Origin: Phycisphaerales bacterium
Lineage (GTDB): Bacteria > Planctomycetota > Phycisphaerae > Sedimentisphaerales > Anaerobacaceae
NCBI GenBank assembly: GCA_030602885.1
Contig: JAUVYV010000002.1
Location: 88,125 to 152,124 of the forward strand
DNA length: 64,000 bases
Direction: 5' to 3'
Shown here: one piece after another, positions 32,375-39,779 of the stretch
Layout: each line of letters begins with the position of its first letter
Numbering within the stretch: position 1 is the stretch's first letter
Translations under genes and position numbers: made by a program
The notes under the pieces: generated by a model
Database searches by the model: none
What the model was told of the DNA's origin: nothing
The model's input: only the letters and a program-made list of their open reading frames with translations

Positions 32375-33586
32375 TCAGTTGCTAAGCTTTATTTTTGCGA
32401 ATTTACGTTTTCCGACCTGGAGGGTCATACCTGATTTGGGGGTGATTTGGACGTTGGGGTCGGTGATTTTTTTACCGTCGATGGCGACGGCGGACTGGGC
32501 GCACATGCGCTTTGCCTCGCCGCCTGTCGAGACGAGCTTGCAGGCAAGAAGAAGCTGCTTCACCGATAGGGGCTCTGCGGGAAGCTCAAACTCAGGTATG
32601 TCGTCGGGTAGCTGTTTTTGAGCGAAGACCTGGTCAAAGTGAGCGGCGGCGGCATCTGCTGCTCTCTCGTCATAGAACTGCGCGACGATAGTCTTTCCCA
32701 AAAGAACCTTTGCCTCTTTGGGGTGGGTTTTGCTCGCATCTGTCAGCTCTGCGATTCTTTCGGCAGGCAGGTCGGTTAGCAGTGTGAAGTAATTTTCCAT
32801 CATCTCATCGGAGATGCTCATCACCTTTCCGAACATATCGTTTGGCTCGTCGGTGACGCCGATATAGTTGCCCTTTGACTTGCTCATTTTTTCGGTGCCG
32901 TCGAGTCCGACGAGGATTGGCATAGTGATGACGATTTGCTGGGGCTGGCCGTATGCCTTTTGGATGTCTCTGCCGACGAGATTATTAAAGGTCTGGTCCG
33001 TGCCGCCTAATTCGACGTCGCTCTTTATCGCGACCGAGTCGTAGCCCTGCATGAGCGGGTAGAGAAATTCGTGGGTATAGACGTCGATGCCTTTTTCAAG
33101 ACGGAGCTTGAAGCTGTCCCTTTGTATCATCTGGGCGATGGTCTTTTTGGCGGCAAGCTGGATGACCTCCATCAGGGTCAGTTCTGCGAGCCATTCGCTG
33201 TTGTAGCAGACCTCAAGCTTTTTTGAAGAGGTATCGAGTATTTTGCCGGCCTGGGCAAAGTACGTCTCTGCGTTTTGTTTGATTTGCTCAGGCGAGAGTA
33301 TTGGTCTGGTGCTGTTCTGCCCTGATGGGTCGCCGACGCGAGCGGTATAATCGCCGATGATGAGGACGGCCTTGTGGCCGAGGTCCTGGAACTGCCGCAT
33401 CTTGCGAAGCACAACGGTATGACCCAGATGTATATCGGGGCTGGTAGGGTCGAGGCCAAGCTTAATGCGGAGCTGCCTTCCGACTTTTTGGGCTTCGGTG
33501 AGCTTTTCGGCCAGTTCCGCTTCGGTAAAAACCTCGACCGTGCCGCGTTTCAATATCTTGAGTTGTTCTGTGATTTTCTCTGCCAT
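32375..33586 (-). CDS. tyrS: Tyrosyl-tRNA synthetase
   Basis: This 403-residue class I synthetase charges tRNA-Tyr. I use the ATG at 33586, preceded by GAGGAA; the open frame extends 62 codons upstream without coding character. The HIGH-type motif is H53-L-G-H56 in SPDIHLGHT, and KMSKS is intact at 233-237. The S4 RNA-binding domain occupies about residues 336-400. It belongs to the longer, TyrZ-like group. The last 80 or so codon bases are also present as a duplicate at 31697-31784. Confidence 0.95.
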   Translation of the reverse strand: MAEKITEQLKILKRGTVEVFTEAELAEKLTEAQKVGRQLRIKLGLDPTSPDIHLGHTVVLRKMRQFQDLGHKAVLIIGDYTARVGDPSGQNSTRPILSPEQIKQNAETYFAQAGKILDTSSKKLEVCYNSEWLAELTLMEVIQLAAKKTIAQMIQRDSFKLRLEKGIDVYTHEFLYPLMQGYDSVAIKSDVELGGTDQTFNNLVGRDIQKAYGQPQQIVITMPILVGLDGTEKMSKSKGNYIGVTDEPNDMFGKVMSISDEMMENYFTLLTDLPAERIAELTDASKTHPKEAKVLLGKTIVAQFYDERAADAAAAHFDQVFAQKQLPDDIPEFELPAEPLSVKQLLLACKLVSTGGEAKRMCAQSAVAIDGKKITDPNVQITPKSGMTLQVGKRKFAKIKLSN

Positions 33587-33674
33587 GGTATTCCTCAGAG
33601 CCAAAGGAGGGATTATAGGTGCTGCCAGCCGAACAGGCAAGCTCTCGCTTGAGCTGCTGCGGCAGGTGATGGCT

Positions 33675-34157
33675 TCACTTTTTCGGGCCTTTCCTGTGAG
33701 CGCTTTTTGCAGATGCTGTGTTTTTGTGCTTGAGTCGAAGCAGGTACTTAAGGTCTTCAACGTCTTTGGCACGACCCGCGGCCTTTTTCATCTCTATCAG
33801 GTCATCCAGCGAGGCGAACCAGACGAATGTGTCACCCAGCTTGGCCTTGACCTTGCTCGCCCAGATCGCTTCGAAGGTGACCCCCCGGACGAACGGATGA
33901 ATGTCGGTCTCGACCATGTACTGACGGAGCAGCACCTTCTTTTCCAGCAGGTCATCGACGCTGACATCGGTGACATCATAGCCGAACTCGGCCAATGCGC
34001 GCTTTGTTTTCTCGGCATTGGCACGTTTCGGCTCTATGAAGATATCGATGTCGAGGGTGGCGCGGGCATAGCCGTGGACGGGAAAGGCGGTCGCCCCGAT
34101 GATGACGAACCTGACCTTATGTTCTTTTAGTAACCTGAGTAGTTTTTCGACGTCCAT
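33675..34157 (-). CDS. Nucleotidyltransferase of the MNT/AbiEii-like superfamily
   Basis: This 160-residue protein contains IIGATAFPVHGYARATLDIDIFIE, where D36 and D38 form the metal-binding pair of the superfamily. FVRGVTFEAIWASKVKAKLG and ASLDDLIEMKKAAGRAKDVEDL complete the domain, and a basic tail follows. Members act as antitoxins or nucleotide-transferring enzymes, but the substrate is unknown here. It overlaps the preceding small gene by 41 bases. It ends 89 bases upstream of tyrS on the same strand. Confidence 0.75.
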   Translation of the reverse strand: MDVEKLLRLLKEHKVRFVIIGATAFPVHGYARATLDIDIFIEPKRANAEKTKRALAEFGYDVTDVSVDDLLEKKVLLRQYMVETDIHPFVRGVTFEAIWASKVKAKLGDTFVWFASLDDLIEMKKAAGRAKDVEDLKYLLRLKHKNTASAKSAHRKGPKK

Positions 34158-34299
34158 TTCTCTTCAACAAAGAAGCCATCCGGCGACTTTTCTCGAACAT
34201 CATCCGGAATCGCTGCTGGGTGCTCAGCGACATCAGATAGTCCAGCTCGAATCGAACCTGCTTGTTCTCGTTTGGCTCTTTGAGCTTCAGTACAGCCAT
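34117..34299 (-). CDS. 60-residue helical partner of the nucleotidyltransferase
   Basis: The protein is charged and helical, with RFELDYLMSLSTQQRFRMMFEKS as its core and a strongly basic tail (LLKRNGRRKTTQVTKRT). Its 41-base overlap with the start of the nucleotidyltransferase suggests a coupled two-gene unit. The layout and sizes resemble a toxin-antitoxin or nucleotidyltransferase-partner pair, but the protein has no known toxin motif. I believe similar small partners occur beside such transferases in other bacteria, although I could not check. Confidence 0.6.
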   Translation of the reverse strand: MAVLKLKEPNENKQVRFELDYLMSLSTQQRFRMMFEKSRRMASLLKRNGRRKTTQVTKRT

Positions 34300-34483
34300 A
34301 TCAACATTACACTCCCGGACAACGCAGGATATAAGGTTCAGGTACTGATGATATCATAGAGCAGCCGGGATTTCAAGAGCTGTTTTCACTCATCGGGTCT
34401 GCTTGCCCGCAACCTATGCCCGGTTTCGATTAGGATAGTCTTTGCCGGCGGATGCGTCAAACGTTCAGGTGCCGCAGGCGCAT
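34300..34483. other. Gap between the nucleotidyltransferase pair and the tiny transcription unit
   Basis: A non-coding stretch of about 180 bases upstream of the leftward pair. It should hold the promoter of that pair, but no convincing -35/-10 set was found. TTAGGATAG near 34432 partly resembles the 19-bp repeat described at 31611. Confidence 0.4.
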
Positions 34484-34510
34484 AAAAAAACCGCTCTACT
34501 CCGAGCGGTT
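34484..34510 (-). terminator. Rho-independent terminator of the tiny leftward unit
   Basis: On the minus strand, AACCGCTC (34503-34510) pairs with GAGCGGTT (34489-34496) around a 6-base loop, followed by seven T residues (34484-34490 region). It lies 30 bases after the stop codon of the 31-residue peptide. No other leftward gene precedes it. Confidence 0.85.
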
Positions 34511-34539
34511 GGAAAGGAACAGAAAAGGCCGAACGCTTT

Positions 34540-34635
34540 TTAGCACAAAGCGATATATGTCGCGATCGCCAGAACCAGAATCCTCCTCTTGTTGGCTGTG
34601 AATGGCAGCCACATCTTGTAATACAATTTTCTCAT
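34540..34635 (-). CDS. 31-residue membrane peptide
   Basis: The ATG at 34635 overlaps the stop of the upstream 14-codon frame (TGATG). The sequence begins MRKLYYKMWLPFTANKRR and ends with a hydrophobic helix, ILVLAIATYIALC. That gives a basic N-terminus followed by one short membrane segment and a terminal cysteine. A promoter and a terminator frame it precisely, which argues that the unit is really transcribed. No strong ribosome site is seen, so coupling to the upstream tiny frame is plausible. Function is unknown; a small membrane regulator or a type I-like toxin are options. Confidence 0.5.
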   Translation of the reverse strand: MRKLYYKMWLPFTANKRRILVLAIATYIALC

Positions 34636-34679
34636 CACCACTTCGCCGGAGCCGGAACTTTCAAACCCTCAACTTCCAT
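34635..34679 (-). CDS. 14-residue leader peptide
   Basis: The frame reads MEVEGLKVPAPAKW and stops at TGATG, sharing a base with the next start. Its ATG lies only about 5 bases after the expected transcription start, so it would be translated as a near-leaderless message. It may serve to couple translation of the 31-residue peptide. The evidence is position and overlap only. Confidence 0.35.
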   Translation of the reverse strand: MEVEGLKVPAPAKW

Positions 34680-34690
34680 TCTATGCCCTT

Positions 34691-34719
34691 ATTATAACCG
34701 GAAGGGCCCGTCAGGCCAA
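34691..34719 (-). promoter_or_regulatory. Strong leftward promoter of the tiny transcription unit
   Basis: On the minus strand, TTGGCC (34714-34719) and a perfect TATAAT (34691-34696) are separated by exactly 17 bases. This is among the best promoter matches in the window. Transcription should start near 34684. Confidence 0.7.
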
Positions 34720-34907
34720 GGAAAATCGCCCTCTCAGAACGCAAGTGCTTTTTTTACAAGGAGTTATGTTATGGGGATAGCAAAGAATTTTCAGGGAGGC
34801 CGATTTGTGTTATACTGCGACTTCGGGTGTTATTATGGTTATCTTGGCGCTGCTGCATTGCGGTGGTGGCAGAACGAACTTCAACGTAATATGAGGAGAC
34901 AGGTATC

Positions 34908-36131
34908 ATGAGCAAGAGTGCTATTGTGGAGGTGATTATGACAGCATTTTTGGTAAGCGCCCTCAGTTGCGCGATGGCGTATGGCGAGGGGCCGGAACTG
35001 TTTCGCAAGGGCAAGGGTGTGGTGACACGGTGGTCGAGTTTTGAGAATCCGAACGGGGTAAAGGGAAAAGGCGGTATGGAGAACAAAGGCGCCAAAGGCC
35101 ATCCGTCCGACAGCATCGAAACGAGCGAGACGAAGGTACTGCTCGATATCAAGGGTTGCGGCGTAATCAATCGTATGTGGATGACGATTATGGACCGCTC
35201 GCCGGAGATGCTGCGGTCGCTAAAGATTGAGATGTACTGGGATGGTGCAAAGACGCCCGCTGTATCTGCGCCGTTCGGAGACTTCTTTGGCGTAGGGCTT
35301 GGCAGAAGAGTTGCATTTGAGAGTGCGTTGTTCACCGACCCGCAGGGAAAATCATTCAACTGCTTTATACCCATGCCGTTCAGGAAAGGTGCAAAGGTCA
35401 CAGTCACAAACGAAGGCAAGAAAAGACTCAGTCATATCTTCTACGATATCGACTATTGTCTGACTTCCAAACATGATGAGGATGTCCTGTACTTCCACGC
35501 GTACTGGCGGCGGGAGAATCCGACCAAACTCGGCGAAGACTTCACAATCCTGCCCAAAGTTAAAGGAAACGGGCGATTTCTGGGAACCAATGTTGGCGTG
35601 ATTGCCGGCAAAGATTACGAGGACTGCTGGTGGGGTGAGGGCGAAGTGAAGATGTATATCGACGGTGACACCGACTATCCCACGCTAATCGGCACCGGCA
35701 CCGAGGACTATATCGGCACCGGCTGGGGAATGGACTTCTTCGCACACCAGTATCAGGGCTGCCTGATAGCAGACGGCGAGAAGAAACACTACGCCTTCTA
35801 TAGATACCACGTGCCGGACCCGGTCTGGTTCGACAGTGACTGTAAAATAACGATGCAGCAGATAGGCGGCAATCAAAAGAAGATAGTCATGGAGCTTCTG
35901 GAAAAGGGGGTGGCGCTGAAGCCAATCAGTCTTGACAAGGACGGCAGGCTCATCAAGCTTCTGGAGATGGAGCCGGTGCCAGGCCTGGAAGATAAGACAC
36001 TACCTGAAACATGGACAAATTTCTATCGACAGGACGACTGGTCTGCGACAGCGTACTTCTATCTTGACAAGCCGGAAAATGGCCTGGGGCCGATTGCTCC
36101 GGTGGCCAAGCGTGTTGCAGGATTGAAGTAG
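34908..36131 (+). CDS. Secreted GH172 (DUF2961) family protein
   Basis: This 407-residue protein starts at an ATG after GAGGAG and has a Sec signal peptide ending near residue 26 (CAMAYGEG). It belongs to the DUF2961 family, now GH172, whose characterised members act on fructofuranose or arabinofuranose linkages. Typical blocks are the ISGC-like DIKGCGVINRMWMTI region, PFGDFFG, and the conserved YPTLIGTGTEDYIGTGWG with two acidic residues near 265. It leads a three-gene run with an amidohydrolase and a nitrilase-like enzyme. The exact sugar is unknown. Confidence 0.85.
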   Translation: MSKSAIVEVIMTAFLVSALSCAMAYGEGPELFRKGKGVVTRWSSFENPNGVKGKGGMENKGAKGHPSDSIETSETKVLLDIKGCGVINRMWMTIMDRSPEMLRSLKIEMYWDGAKTPAVSAPFGDFFGVGLGRRVAFESALFTDPQGKSFNCFIPMPFRKGAKVTVTNEGKKRLSHIFYDIDYCLTSKHDEDVLYFHAYWRRENPTKLGEDFTILPKVKGNGRFLGTNVGVIAGKDYEDCWWGEGEVKMYIDGDTDYPTLIGTGTEDYIGTGWGMDFFAHQYQGCLIADGEKKHYAFYRYHVPDPVWFDSDCKITMQQIGGNQKKIVMELLEKGVALKPISLDKDGRLIKLLEMEPVPGLEDKTLPETWTNFYRQDDWSATAYFYLDKPENGLGPIAPVAKRVAGLK

Positions 36132-36208
36132 CTGTCAAAGCGTTCGGACTATTGTACAATGTTCCAAAAGCCATACCGGTGCTTTTGGCGCGTATCGATG
36201 GTGATAAG

Positions 36209-37657
36209 ATGAAGAAGAAAAACATGATATCGAGAAGGACAACGCTCAAGGGGATAGGCGCCGCCGGTGTTTCAGCGATGCTGGGAAGCGGGACGGCTGA
36301 AGGGGCCGAGTGCAAGGCAGCGGAGCGCTCAGCCAAGGTGAGTTCGAAAGATGCTCGCGAGGCGATATTCAAGAAGGTCTTCGAGACGCCTTTCATCGAC
36401 ACGCATGAACACCTGATTGAGGAAAGCGAAAGATTAGCCGGCAAGTCTCGCAGCGTCAGGTGCGACGACTGGAGTTTCGTGCTGAGCCACTACTTTAACT
36501 CGGATATGATGGCCTGCGGTATGCCCAAGGCTTCCTATGACAAGTTCTTTTCGTCGAAGACGGACCCGCTCGAGAAATGGCAGGTTCTCAAGCCCTGGTG
36601 GCCCGCATTGAAAAATACCGGCTACGGCCAGGCGGTACGGATTTCCCTTCGTGATCTGTACGGCGTGGATGAGCTGTCTGAAAAAACCGTTGCAAAGGTC
36701 CAGGCCGGTTATGAGAGCACCAAAAAGAAAGGATTCTATAAAAAAATTCTCTGCGAAATGGCAAATATCGAATCCTGCCAGGTAAACTGCCTTAGTAAAC
36801 CCTTCGAAGAATCCGCCATGCCGACATTTCTCATGCAGGATTTGAGCCTGAACGGCATGTTCGACGGGCCCGATTTCGCCGGTTACGGCAGGCCGAGCGG
36901 GATTAAGTTCGAGTCACTATACGACTGGTATAAGGTAATCGACTGGTGGTTTGACAAATACGGTAAATATGCCGTCGCGGTAAAGAGCCAGAATGCGTAC
37001 AGCAGGGACATTGACTATGAAGATATATCGGCAGAGAAGGTTGAGCCGGTGTTTAAGAAAAAGCTCGAGCGGCACTCTCTCACCGGGCCAGAGCAAAAGG
37101 CGCTCCAGGACCACCTGTTCTGGTACGCCGTTCGAAAAGCTACCGAACACAACCTGCCCGTGAAGCTGCATACCGGATATTACGCGGGGGCCAACTACAT
37201 GCCTTTGTCGCGGCTTATACGCAATCCCGGCTCTGGATGTGAACTCTGCCGAAAGGCAAGGGACACCCGCTTTGTGTTCATGCATATATGCTATCCCTAT
37301 TATGAACCGATGATTGCCCTTGCCAAACAATTTTCAAATGCGTATATGGATATGTGCTGGTCATGGATCATTAATCCGATTGCAGCAAAAGATTTTCTGA
37401 AGAAATATCTCGTGACGGCTCCGGCAAATAAAATTGTCACCTTCGGCGGCGACTATACACCCGTTGAACCCGTGCTCGGTCATGCCGTCATTGCCAGACG
37501 CGGCATCGCCCTGGCTCTGTCGGAGCTGGTGGAGGAGCAATGGCTCGATCTGGATGCAGCGCTTGAATTGACAGATACTATAATGCACGAAAACGCGAGA
37601 AGAATCTTCGATCTCGAAAATAAGACGAAAGTTCTCAAAGAAGTCAAATGGACATAG
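36209..37657 (+). CDS. Tat-exported amidohydrolase-family protein
   Basis: This 482-residue protein starts at the ATG at 36209, with a twin-arginine signal (SRRTTLKGIGAAGVSAML). A longer frame upstream masks that signal. The TIM-barrel metal site begins with TPFIDTHEHLIEE (the H-x-H motif) and continues with VKLHTGYYAG, FMHICYPYY and a GGDYTPVEP aspartate. These fit the amidohydrolase 2 superfamily, which includes decarboxylases, lactonases and uronate isomerases. No substrate can be named. It lies 77 bases after the GH172 gene and 39 bases before the nitrilase-like gene. Confidence 0.82.
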   Translation: MKKKNMISRRTTLKGIGAAGVSAMLGSGTAEGAECKAAERSAKVSSKDAREAIFKKVFETPFIDTHEHLIEESERLAGKSRSVRCDDWSFVLSHYFNSDMMACGMPKASYDKFFSSKTDPLEKWQVLKPWWPALKNTGYGQAVRISLRDLYGVDELSEKTVAKVQAGYESTKKKGFYKKILCEMANIESCQVNCLSKPFEESAMPTFLMQDLSLNGMFDGPDFAGYGRPSGIKFESLYDWYKVIDWWFDKYGKYAVAVKSQNAYSRDIDYEDISAEKVEPVFKKKLERHSLTGPEQKALQDHLFWYAVRKATEHNLPVKLHTGYYAGANYMPLSRLIRNPGSGCELCRKARDTRFVFMHICYPYYEPMIALAKQFSNAYMDMCWSWIINPIAAKDFLKKYLVTAPANKIVTFGGDYTPVEPVLGHAVIARRGIALALSELVEEQWLDLDAALELTDTIMHENARRIFDLENKTKVLKEVKWT

Positions 37658-37696
37658 TGGCTGAACACAGCAGCTGAATCTGTAGGAGACAATGGA

Positions 37697-38554
37697 ATGT
37701 TCGACGTGATTAGTGCAAAGGGCGGGATTTCGGTGTGGGGTATTGTTTTGGTTGTAGTTATTCTGCTGGCGGTGGGTACACAGGTTTTCGCCAACCTGCG
37801 AAATGTCAAGGTCGCGATGTGTCAGATATTCGTGCTGGATGGTGACCGGGAGGGCAACTTCGTTCGTATTGAAAATGCCGTCACCGAAGCCAAGGCGGGC
37901 CGGGCCGATATCATCTGCTTTCCTGAGACTGTGATATTGGGCTGGATCAATCCTGATGCCTACGAGAGAGCATATCCGATACCGGGCGCCGATTCCGACT
38001 GGCTTTGTGAGATGGCGAAGAAACATAAGACCTATCTTTGTGTCGGTCTGGCGGAGAAGGATGGGGACAAACTTCATGATTCGCTGATATTGATTGACGA
38101 TGCGGGGCAGATACTTCTTAAACATCGCAAGATGAATGTTCTGACCGAGCTGATGGACCCGCCCTATACGCCGGGTAATGATGTGAACGTGGTGGAAACG
38201 AAGTTCGGCAGGATTGGTCTTTTGATTTGTGCCGACACGCATCGTGACGAGATACTTGAGCGGATGGCGGAATTGAAACCGGATTTGCTTTTGGTGCCGT
38301 ATGGTTATGCAGAGGTGGAAGAGAAATGGCCTGAGCACGGCAAGCGACTCGAGTTCGTCGTAGGCAAGGCGGCATCACGGACTGGGACGGCTGTGATCGG
38401 GACAAACGTTGTAGGCGAGATTACGAAAGGCCCCTGGGCGGGGCGTGTGTATGGAGGTCAAAGCATAGCGGCCGATAAAAACGGCAAAACGATTGCAACC
38501 GCTAAAGACCGCGACAGGGATATAAAAATTGTTTCGATAAAGACAGGCAGGTGA
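37697..38554 (+). CDS. Membrane-anchored carbon-nitrogen hydrolase (nitrilase superfamily)
   Basis: This 285-residue protein has an N-terminal membrane helix (about residues 14-32), so its catalytic domain should face outside. The Glu-Lys-Cys triad is complete: E77 in CFPET, K145 in LKHRKMN and C178 in LLICADT. The superfamily cleaves amide or nitrile bonds. A TAGGAG ribosome site precedes the ATG. It is last of the exported-enzyme run; tatA follows 117 bases later from its own promoter. Confidence 0.87.
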   Translation: MFDVISAKGGISVWGIVLVVVILLAVGTQVFANLRNVKVAMCQIFVLDGDREGNFVRIENAVTEAKAGRADIICFPETVILGWINPDAYERAYPIPGADSDWLCEMAKKHKTYLCVGLAEKDGDKLHDSLILIDDAGQILLKHRKMNVLTELMDPPYTPGNDVNVVETKFGRIGLLICADTHRDEILERMAELKPDLLLVPYGYAEVEEKWPEHGKRLEFVVGKAASRTGTAVIGTNVVGEITKGPWAGRVYGGQSIAADKNGKTIATAKDRDRDIKIVSIKTGR

Positions 38555-38614
38555 GGGGCCAATCTCTATCGGCCTTTCACAGCACAAATGCAAAATTTTG
38601 ATGAATTGTCGCCA

Positions 38615-38644
38615 TTGACGAACAAGCGGGGGGCGTGTTACAAT
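38615..38644 (+). promoter_or_regulatory. Promoter of tatAC
   Basis: TTGACG (38615-38620) and TACAAT (38639-38644) are separated by 18 bases. The predicted start leaves room for the AGAAGGAG ribosome site of tatA. Confidence 0.6.
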
Positions 38645-38671
38645 AGCGGCAAATTATAGAAGGAGACTGAA

Positions 38672-38941
38672 ATGATTGAGCATATGCAATGTTTGGGGTT
38701 CTGGACCCCCGGGCCGCTTGAGATTATAATCATTCTTGTCGTAGCTCTGTTGATATTCGGCAGGCGTCTGCCTGAAATCGCCCGCAACATAGGCAAGAGC
38801 CTTACCGAGTTCAAGAAGGGTATCAACGAGGCGAAGGAAACCAAGGACGACATAGAGGACGACGTTCGAGGGATCAAGAATGACATAGCAAAGGAAGTGA
38901 AAGACGCGGCCGGGCTGGACGAACTTGACAATAAAGATTAA
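38672..38941 (+). CDS. tatA: Twin-arginine translocase subunit TatA/TatE
   Basis: This 89-residue protein has one N-terminal membrane helix ([26 protein letters not shown]) with the conserved FGRRLPE hinge and an amphipathic helix, then a charged tail. TatA oligomers form the pore for folded proteins. The neighbouring Tat-signal proteins at 36209 and 56083 are possible clients. A strong ribosome site precedes the ATG. TatC follows 41 bases later. Confidence 0.93.
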   Translation: MIEHMQCLGFWTPGPLEIIIILVVALLIFGRRLPEIARNIGKSLTEFKKGINEAKETKDDIEDDVRGIKNDIAKEVKDAAGLDELDNKD

Positions 38942-38982
38942 GGCCTGAGTCGGGGCGATTTCACCCTTACTTACCAATCCAA

Positions 38983-39762
38983 ATGGGCGGCACAAAGAAG
39001 ACATACGACCCACTGGTTGATTCCACTATGAGCCTTGGCGACCACCTCGAGGAGTTGCGTACGCGCATCATGCTTGCGCTCGCGGGGCTGGTGATAGCTT
39101 TCATTCTCTGTGCCGTATTCGGGAAATACATAATAGTGCTCATAAAGTGGCCTTATGCGTCGGTGATGACCAAATACGGGGAGGACCCCACCCTGACGAC
39201 GCTTGCGCCGGCGGAGGTATTCATCAGTTATATCAAGATATGCCTGATATCGGGTCTGATACTGTCCTCGCCCTGGGTTTTCTATCACTTGTGGATGTTC
39301 ATAGCGGCGGGGCTGTACCCACACGAGCGGCGGTATGTGCATATCGCCATACCGTTTTCGGTGCTCTTGTTTGTGATGGGGGCGCTGTTTTTTCTTTTTG
39401 CGATAGCACCGCTGTGCCTGAAGTTCTTTATCAAGTTCGGTAACATGCTTGGACTAACGCGCACATGGACTCTGGGCTATTATGTATCCTTCATAGTACA
39501 TCTGATGCTTGTTTTCGGAATTGCGTTTCAGACGCCAACGGCAATTTTCTTTTTGAACAGGACGGGGCTGGTTTCGCTCAAGACGCTGGCTGGTGCGAGA
39601 AAATACGTGCTGCTCATCATCGTCGTAGTGGCGGCGATGGCGACGCCGCCGGACGTGGTCTCGCAGGTGGCCCTTGCGATACCGCTTTATTTCCTTTTTG
39701 AGTTGGGCATAATACTGTGCTGGGTTGCAGAGCGCAGGAAAAAGGCAAAAACCAGCGAGTGA
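38983..39762 (+). CDS. tatC: Sec-independent translocase subunit TatC
   Basis: This 259-residue protein has six membrane helices. It binds twin-arginine signals and recruits TatA. SLGDHLEELRTRI near residue 17 is the conserved N-terminal motif, and TLTTLAPAEVFISYIKI and SPWVFYHLWMFIAAGLYPHERR are standard. The C-terminal cytoplasmic end is short and basic. The stop lies 17 bases from the end of the convergent glycosidase gene. Confidence 0.95.
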   Translation: MGGTKKTYDPLVDSTMSLGDHLEELRTRIMLALAGLVIAFILCAVFGKYIIVLIKWPYASVMTKYGEDPTLTTLAPAEVFISYIKICLISGLILSSPWVFYHLWMFIAAGLYPHERRYVHIAIPFSVLLFVMGALFFLFAIAPLCLKFFIKFGNMLGLTRTWTLGYYVSFIVHLMLVFGIAFQTPTAIFFLNRTGLVSLKTLAGARKYVLLIIVVVAAMATPPDVVSQVALAIPLYFLFELGIILCWVAERRKKAKTSE

Positions 39763-39779
39763 TCTGCGCAAATCGTGCT

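Noticed and set aside
34769..35419. 216-codon open frame opposite the GH172 gene
   Set aside because: It is the antisense shadow of a gene with a signal peptide and a recognised family; its Pro/Ser-rich sequence has no support of its own.
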